Shown piece by piece: positions 60,181 to 64,000 of a stretch of DNA of 64,000 bases (position 1 is the first letter of the stretch; every line of letters starts with the position of its first letter). The translations under genes were made by a program, and so were the position numbers. A model generated the notes under the pieces. It was not told the origin of the DNA. It made no database searches and saw nothing but the letters and a program-made list of their open reading frames with translations. Source of the DNA: Sphingomonas sp. NFR15 (GTDB taxonomy: Bacteria > Pseudomonadota > Alphaproteobacteria > Sphingomonadales > Sphingomonadaceae); assembly GCF_900103265.1 (NCBI RefSeq), contig NZ_FMWX01000003.1, positions 186,001-250,000 of the forward strand. Direction: 5' to 3'.

Positions 60181-62043
60181 ATGAAACTCGATTTTATCCC
60201 GCTCGACAAGCTGGTCGTGAGTAAGGCCAACATGCGCTATGGCAAAAAGGCCCCGGACGTGTCCGACATCCTGCCGACCGTGCGCAGCCGTGGCGTCATC
60301 CAGCCGGTTATCGTCCGCCCCAATAGCGCGCGCGCCGATGACCGGGAGGGGGGCTTCGAAATCGTCGCCGGAAGCCGCCGCTTCCACGCCGCGAAGATCG
60401 TCGCCGAGGAACGGCGCTTGGCCGGTGACACCACAACAGAGCCGATGCCCTGTGCGATCCTCGACGACGGCGACGACGCCGCCGCCATCGAGGCGTCGAT
60501 GATCGAGAATATGGCGCGGCTTGACCCCGACGAGGTGACGCAATGGGAGAATTTTACCCGCCTCGTCCGCGAGGGCCGCAAGGTGGAAGACATCGCCGCG
60601 ACGTTCGGACTGCCCGACCTCACCGTCAAACGGGTGTTGGCGCTCGGCAACCTGCTTCCGGCCATTCGCGACCTCTACCGCAAGGAGCGGATCGACGCGG
60701 TGACCGTGCGCCATCTGACGATGGCGTCCAAGAGCCAGCAAAAGGAATGGCTGGCGCTCGCCGACGACGAGAATGCCTATCTGCCGACCGGCCACCAGTT
60801 GAAATCATGGCTGTTCGGCGGGCAGTCGATCCCGGTGAAACATGCGCTGTTCGACGTGGAGGCAAGCGGGCTTGCGACCATCGCCGACCTGTTCGGCGAG
60901 GACCGCTATGTTGCCAATGCCGATGCCTTCTGGACGGCGCAGAATGCCGAAATCGAGGCGCGCCGCGCCGCCTATGTCGAACAGGGCTGGGCCGACGCGA
61001 TCATCGTGCCGCCGTCCGATCATTTCTCGACATGGGAATATGAGAAAGCGGGCAAGCGCAAGGGCGGGCGCGTCTATATCGACGTGCGCGCCACCGGCGA
61101 GGTGATCGTCCATGAAGGCTATGTTTCCGGCAAAGAAGCCCGTCGGATCGCCAAGGCCGAGGGATCGGAGAACGGGACCGGGGCCGGCCAGAAAGTGGCG
61201 CGGCCCGAGGTGACATCGACCATGCAGACCTATGTCGACCTGCATCGGCACGCCACCGTCCGCGCCGCGCTGACCGGCCATCCGGCCATCGCACTGCGCT
61301 TGATGGTGGCCCATGCCATCGGCGGATCGCACCTGTGGCGCGTCACGCCCGAGCCGCAATCGACGCGCAACGAGGAAGTCCGCGACAGCCTCGACAACAG
61401 CAAGGCCGAGGCGGATTTCGACGAGCGCCGCCGTGCCGTGCTGGCGGTTCTCGGCTTCTCCGCCGAGGAACCGACCGTGACCGGGGGCAATGGCGACGAC
61501 TATGGCGTCGTCGGCATCTTCCAGCGGTTGCTCGACCTTCCCGATGCGGTGGTGCTGGAGGTGATCGCCATCGTCATGGGCGAAACTCTCGCGACAGGCA
61601 GCGCCGCCGTCGAGGCGGTGGGTATGGAGATCGGCGTCGATATCGCCCGCTACTGGCAGGCCGACGATGCCTTTTTCGAGCTGATCCGCGATCGGGAAGT
61701 GCTGACCCGGATCGTCGCCGAGGTGGCGGGCGAAACCGTCGCCAGCGCCAATGCGGGCGAGAAGACCAAGATCCTGAAACGCATCGTCCGCGATCATCTC
61801 GACGGCACCAACGGGCGCGACCGGCGCGAGAATTGGGTGCCGCGCTGGATGGCGTTCCCGCCCGCCGCTTATACGGCGCGCGGCGGCGTCGGCACCGTCG
61901 CGGCCCATGCCAAGGCGCAGGCGGCGCGCCAGATCGAGCGAGAACGGCCCGGCGATGACGAGCCAGACCCGAGTGCACCCGGCGCGGTGGTCGCGTCGGT
62001 GGAACCGGGGGACGAAGCCGATCCGGTGCGGTTGGCGGCGTGA
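60181..62043 (+). CDS. parB: ParB/RepB/Spo0J-family partition protein
   Basis: 620 residues after AAGGAG. N-terminal ParB nuclease-like fold: I-P-L-D-K-L-V-V-S-K-A-N-M-R-Y, G-V-I-Q-P-V-I-V-R-P, F-E-I-V-A-G-S-R-R-F-H-A-A, then A-S-M-I-E-N-M-A-R-L-D-P-D-E and an HTH (V-E-D-I-A-A-T-F-G-L-P-D-L-T-V-K-R-V-L-A-L-G-N-L). The C-terminal ~350 residues are a long extension typical of the ParB-like proteins of sphingomonad conjugative elements, which have no ParA next to them. Confidence 0.92.
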   Translation: MKLDFIPLDKLVVSKANMRYGKKAPDVSDILPTVRSRGVIQPVIVRPNSARADDREGGFEIVAGSRRFHAAKIVAEERRLAGDTTTEPMPCAILDDGDDAAAIEASMIENMARLDPDEVTQWENFTRLVREGRKVEDIAATFGLPDLTVKRVLALGNLLPAIRDLYRKERIDAVTVRHLTMASKSQQKEWLALADDENAYLPTGHQLKSWLFGGQSIPVKHALFDVEASGLATIADLFGEDRYVANADAFWTAQNAEIEARRAAYVEQGWADAIIVPPSDHFSTWEYEKAGKRKGGRVYIDVRATGEVIVHEGYVSGKEARRIAKAEGSENGTGAGQKVARPEVTSTMQTYVDLHRHATVRAALTGHPAIALRLMVAHAIGGSHLWRVTPEPQSTRNEEVRDSLDNSKAEADFDERRRAVLAVLGFSAEEPTVTGGNGDDYGVVGIFQRLLDLPDAVVLEVIAIVMGETLATGSAAVEAVGMEIGVDIARYWQADDAFFELIRDREVLTRIVAEVAGETVASANAGEKTKILKRIVRDHLDGTNGRDRRENWVPRWMAFPPAAYTARGGVGTVAAHAKAQAARQIERERPGDDEPDPSAPGAVVASVEPGDEADPVRLAA

Positions 62044-62051
62044 TTATCGGT

Positions 62052-62080
62052 GGGAGCGGCGAAAGCCGCTCCCCTCTTTT
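62052..62080 (+). terminator. Rho-independent terminator after parB
   Basis: GGGAGCGGC-GAAA-GCCGCTCCC (9-bp perfect stem, GAAA tetraloop) followed by CTCTTTT, nine bases after the parB stop. Confidence 0.85.
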
Positions 62081-62207
62081 CCGACCCTCAAAATCCGGCC
62101 GCGCGCCCTCGCCCTGACGGGCTCGGGCGCGCGGCTCTTTGACCAAAGCCAGTTGGTGTCCGAGCAATGGTATGGCTAGGAAAGGCGGAGACGGGGCGGG
62201 GACTATC

Positions 62208-62528
62208 ATGGTTGAGGATGACAATGAGACGTGGCTGATCGACAGCGGTCACGCAATCATCGAGAAGAAGGCTGCCGTCGGCGTCGCCGCGCTCACCCCG
62301 CGCGAGCGCCTGATCCACTGTTTTTGGATCACCGATTACAGCATGCGCAACGCCGGCGACCTAGCAGCCGCGCGCGATCTCGACCCCCGCTATCAGACCG
62401 ATGCAGTTGCCGCGGCTACAGCGCTTGGACTGTCGCGTACCGCCGCCGTATTTTCGCTCAGCGAGGGCGAGTTGGAGCGCCGATTCTTCGACCTGTTTGA
62501 CGATTTGTGTGCCGAGCTGCGGGGCTGA
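62208..62528 (+). CDS. small conserved protein of conjugative elements
   Basis: 106 residues from the ATG at 62208 (ATG at 62172 is in frame). T-W-L-I-D-S-G-H-A-I-I-E-K-K-A-A-V-G-V-A-A-L-T-P-R-E-R-L-I-H-C-F-W-I-T-D-Y-S-M-R-N-A-G-D-L is a pattern I associate with short hypothetical proteins of plasmids; no function known. All-helical, acidic. Confidence 0.7.
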   Translation: MVEDDNETWLIDSGHAIIEKKAAVGVAALTPRERLIHCFWITDYSMRNAGDLAAARDLDPRYQTDAVAAATALGLSRTAAVFSLSEGELERRFFDLFDDLCAELRG

Positions 62529-63139
62529 TCCAAGGTTCGAAGTCGCCTGCGCCTGCGGCCTGGCTGCCTTACGGCAGGCAAATGACGCCGCAGCATAAAT
62601 AGACTGCGCTCAACATTCGCACGAGGCGCAGCGGCGATCATCAGAAGTGCGGCGAAGCTCGGCGGCAGGCGGATGACGATCATCGACATCGTGCGGGCCT
62701 CTATCTCCTTTCGCGGCAGACCCGAAACCCTGTCCTGTCGTCCTCGGCCACGCCGACGGCGATGTCGGCGGCGTCCGCCGTGCGTGCATTTTGGACGGTC
62801 GATCCGATAGCGTGGTGGTGCGTCCGCGCTGTGCTCGCCTGATCCCTCGCGCGGGATGCACCGGCGGCATGGTCGTCATCGTTGCTGCCGTGCCTGAACC
62901 GTTTCCGGCTCCTCGGGCGCATGACCTGGGACGGCCGCAGTCCCGCGAAACCATCGCCGTGCGGATTATTTCCCCGCCCGCCAGGGCGGGCTCCTCGCGG
63001 TCGCTGCGCTTCAAATAAGCCTTCGGCTCCGGTCCTCCGCTGCCGCTCCGGCCTGACGGTTCGCGGGCCTGCTTCGACCGTCCCTCCGGTCCGCCCATCG
63101 CCCGGAAACGGTTCGGGGCGACTTTTCAGGAGACGAACA
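62529..63139. other. high-GC intergenic region before the DUF736 gene
   Basis: Minus-strand frames at 62610-63150 are open, but they are Arg/Pro/Gly-rich with no motif and no ribosome site, so not called. Small hairpins: CTGCC-TTAC-GGCAG near 62568 and GCCCGC-CAGG-GCGGGC near 62976-62991. Promoter of the DUF736 gene should lie near the end. Confidence 0.35.
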
Positions 63140-63460
63140 ATGCCAGCCATCGGTTATGTCACCCGCGACGGAAATGGCTTCAAGGGCCAGCTCAAGACGC
63201 TCTCGATCCGCACCGACATCGAGATCATTCCCAACGCTCGCAAGTCCGGCGACACCCAGCCCGACTATCGCGTGTCGGCGGCAGGCGTCGAGGTCGGGGC
63301 CGGATGGGTCCGGCGCGGCGAAATGAGCGGCAAGGACTATGTGTCGCTGTCGCTCGCCGCGCCCGAATTCGGCCCGCGCCGGCTCTACGCCAATCTCGGC
63401 CGCGCCGCCGGGCAGGACGATGATGACGCCTTCGCGATCATCTGGAATCCCGCCGACTGA
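63140..63460 (+). CDS. DUF736-domain protein
   Basis: 106 residues after AGGAGA. I-G-Y-V-T-R-D-G-N-G-F-K-G-Q-L-K-T-L-S-I-R and N-A-R-K-S-G-D-T-Q-P-D-Y-R-V, G-A-G-W-V-R-R-G-E-M-S-G-K-D-Y-V-S-L-S-L-A-A-P-E-F-G are the DUF736 signature. Abundant, conserved in rhizobial and sphingomonad plasmids and ICEs; possibly ssDNA- or nucleoid-linked, not proven. Confidence 0.9.
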   Translation: MPAIGYVTRDGNGFKGQLKTLSIRTDIEIIPNARKSGDTQPDYRVSAAGVEVGAGWVRRGEMSGKDYVSLSLAAPEFGPRRLYANLGRAAGQDDDDAFAIIWNPAD

Positions 63461-63468
63461 GCGAACCG

Positions 63469-63493
63469 CCCCGCGCTCCACGAGGGCGCGGGG
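63469..63493 (+). terminator. hairpin after the DUF736 gene
   Basis: CCCCGCGC and GCGCGGGG form a perfect 8-bp stem with a 9-base loop, nine bases after the stop; followed by CATTAAG, not a T-run. Probable terminator or 3' stabiliser. Confidence 0.5.
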
Positions 63494-63666
63494 CATTAAG
63501 CGGTGCGCCGGATTTGCCATCGCTCGCGAGGGACTCTGCAGGCGGGGGCGTCTGCACCGTCCGCTTTCCGTTGCACGGACGAAAGCCCGTGCCACCCGGT
63601 TCAACCCACACCGCTTTATACGAATCGAGCCTCGGGACGCCCCGTTTCAGGGCGCTACGAGGCACC

Positions 63667-63709
63667 TTCCCGATCATCTGGACCCCCGCCGACGGAGCGG
63701 ACCGCCCCG
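63667..63709 (+). repeat. partial copy of the DUF736 gene end
   Basis: 43 bases matching 63431-63473 (the last codons, stop and following bases of the DUF736 gene) at 38 of 43 positions. Here the stop is changed to GGA. The rest of 63494-63862 has no supported gene. It looks like the tail of a lost second DUF736 copy. Confidence 0.6.
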
Positions 63710-63862
63710 TGTCCGCCGAGGGCGCGCAGCACAGCCGCCGGTCCGAAACGAGGGGGTCGGAATCGCATGGGTCGATTTGCGACCCTGCCGAAGATGGCCG
63801 GATCGATCCAATCCGCGCTCATCAGCCGGCGCACGATGCGCCGGCCCAGATGGACCGTTATC

Positions 63863-64000
63863 ATGGACGATACTGCCGAACGTGCGCAGGCTGTGCGCGA
63901 AACCTGCCCCTTCCTCACCGCCAAGCAGGCGGCCTTTCATCTCGGCCTCGCCTACTCGACGTTGAAGCGCCTGCGCCAGACGGGAACGGGTCCGAAATGC
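63863..64000 (+). CDS. helix-turn-helix (AlpA/MerR-like) protein, 5' part
   Basis: 46 codons up to the window edge: T-C-P-F-L-T-A-K-Q-A-A-F-H-L-G-L-A-Y-S-T-L-K-R-L-R-Q-T-G-T-G-P-K. This is the excisionase/AlpA-type HTH, followed by G-P-K/R, usually the first ~70 residues of a small DNA-binding protein near replication genes of such elements. An in-frame ATG at 63764 region would lengthen it; the ATG at 63863 is preferred because the domain follows. Confidence 0.75.
   Translation, partial: MDDTAERAQAVRETCPFLTAKQAAFHLGLAYSTLKRLRQTGTGPKC

Noticed and set aside
62610..63150. open minus-strand frames before the DUF736 gene
   Set aside because: Low-complexity Arg/Gly/Pro composition and no motif; a by-product of high GC.
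1..64000. CRISPR arrays, rRNA and tRNA genes
   Set aside because: No regularly spaced repeats and no rRNA or tRNA cloverleaf sequence were noticed on either strand.

Overview
The window is high-GC DNA from an alphaproteobacterium, most likely a member of the Sphingomonadaceae. The evidence is the many TonB-dependent receptors, ECF sigma factors with NrsF-type and FecR-type anti-sigma partners, an isopeptidase-type lasso peptide cluster, a LuxR/LuxI pair with an adjacent phytanoyl-CoA dioxygenase gene, and the ArdC/DUF2958/ParB/DUF736 backbone typical of sphingomonad conjugative elements. The taxonomic call is an inference from gene content and protein sequence, not from a marker gene.

Layout. 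0-6.2 kb: a ROK-type repressor divergent from a glycan-use operon (TonB receptor, YdcF-like protein, GH92 alpha-mannosidase). 6.3-12.4 kb: an ECF sigma/NrsF locus followed on the same strand by a membrane protein, an Ohr peroxidase, a mercuric-reductase-like flavoprotein, an Asp/Glu racemase-like protein and a retropepsin-like protease. 12.6-17.9 kb: a LysR regulator convergent with a small catabolic operon (two EthD proteins, a beta-hydroxyacid dehydrogenase, an internally deleted SDR, an epoxide-hydrolase-like enzyme, a VOC protein and an HSL-type esterase). 18.1-21.0 kb: a type II NADH dehydrogenase and a GPH-type transporter. 21.0-27.5 kb: accessory DNA with small hypothetical genes, two Crp/Fnr paralogues, a DUF1176 protein and decayed genes. 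27.6-33.1 kb: a compact, mostly overlapping cytochrome c oxidase operon (caa3-like). 33.1-42.9 kb: a SIMPL protein, a serine hydrolase, an AraC regulator, an outer-membrane barrel with a decayed partial copy 3 kb away, a two-component system, a CNB protein, an AT-rich lipase-like lipoprotein gene and a frameshifted lytic transglycosylase. 42.9-43.1 kb: the end of an ISL3-type transposase.

43.5-55.9 kb is the most interesting part. The plus strand carries sigma factor, FecR anti-sigma, TonB receptor and lasso peptide isopeptidase. The minus strand carries luxR, luxI, phyH, gntR, two short lasso precursor genes (found by reading the sequence; each 43 codons), the RRE-peptidase and the cyclase. 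The two arms converge and overlap by 13 bp. The model is that the cell makes two related lasso peptides (8-residue ring, Gly1 to Asp8), takes them or their cargo back through the TonB receptor, signals through FecR and the sigma factor, and opens the ring with the isopeptidase. Production is probably tied to cell density and to a GntR effector. There is no ABC exporter gene, as expected for isopeptidase-type clusters. Each precursor has its own homologous upstream block and a GC-rich hairpin behind it.

56.1-64 kb: the end of a conjugative or integrative element: a frameshifted DUF6499/DUF2285 gene, a small coupled gene pair with a DUF1413-like protein, a 51-bp near-perfect palindrome upstream of ardC, DUF2958, ParB, a small conserved protein, DUF736 and the start of an AlpA/MerR-like HTH gene cut by the window end.
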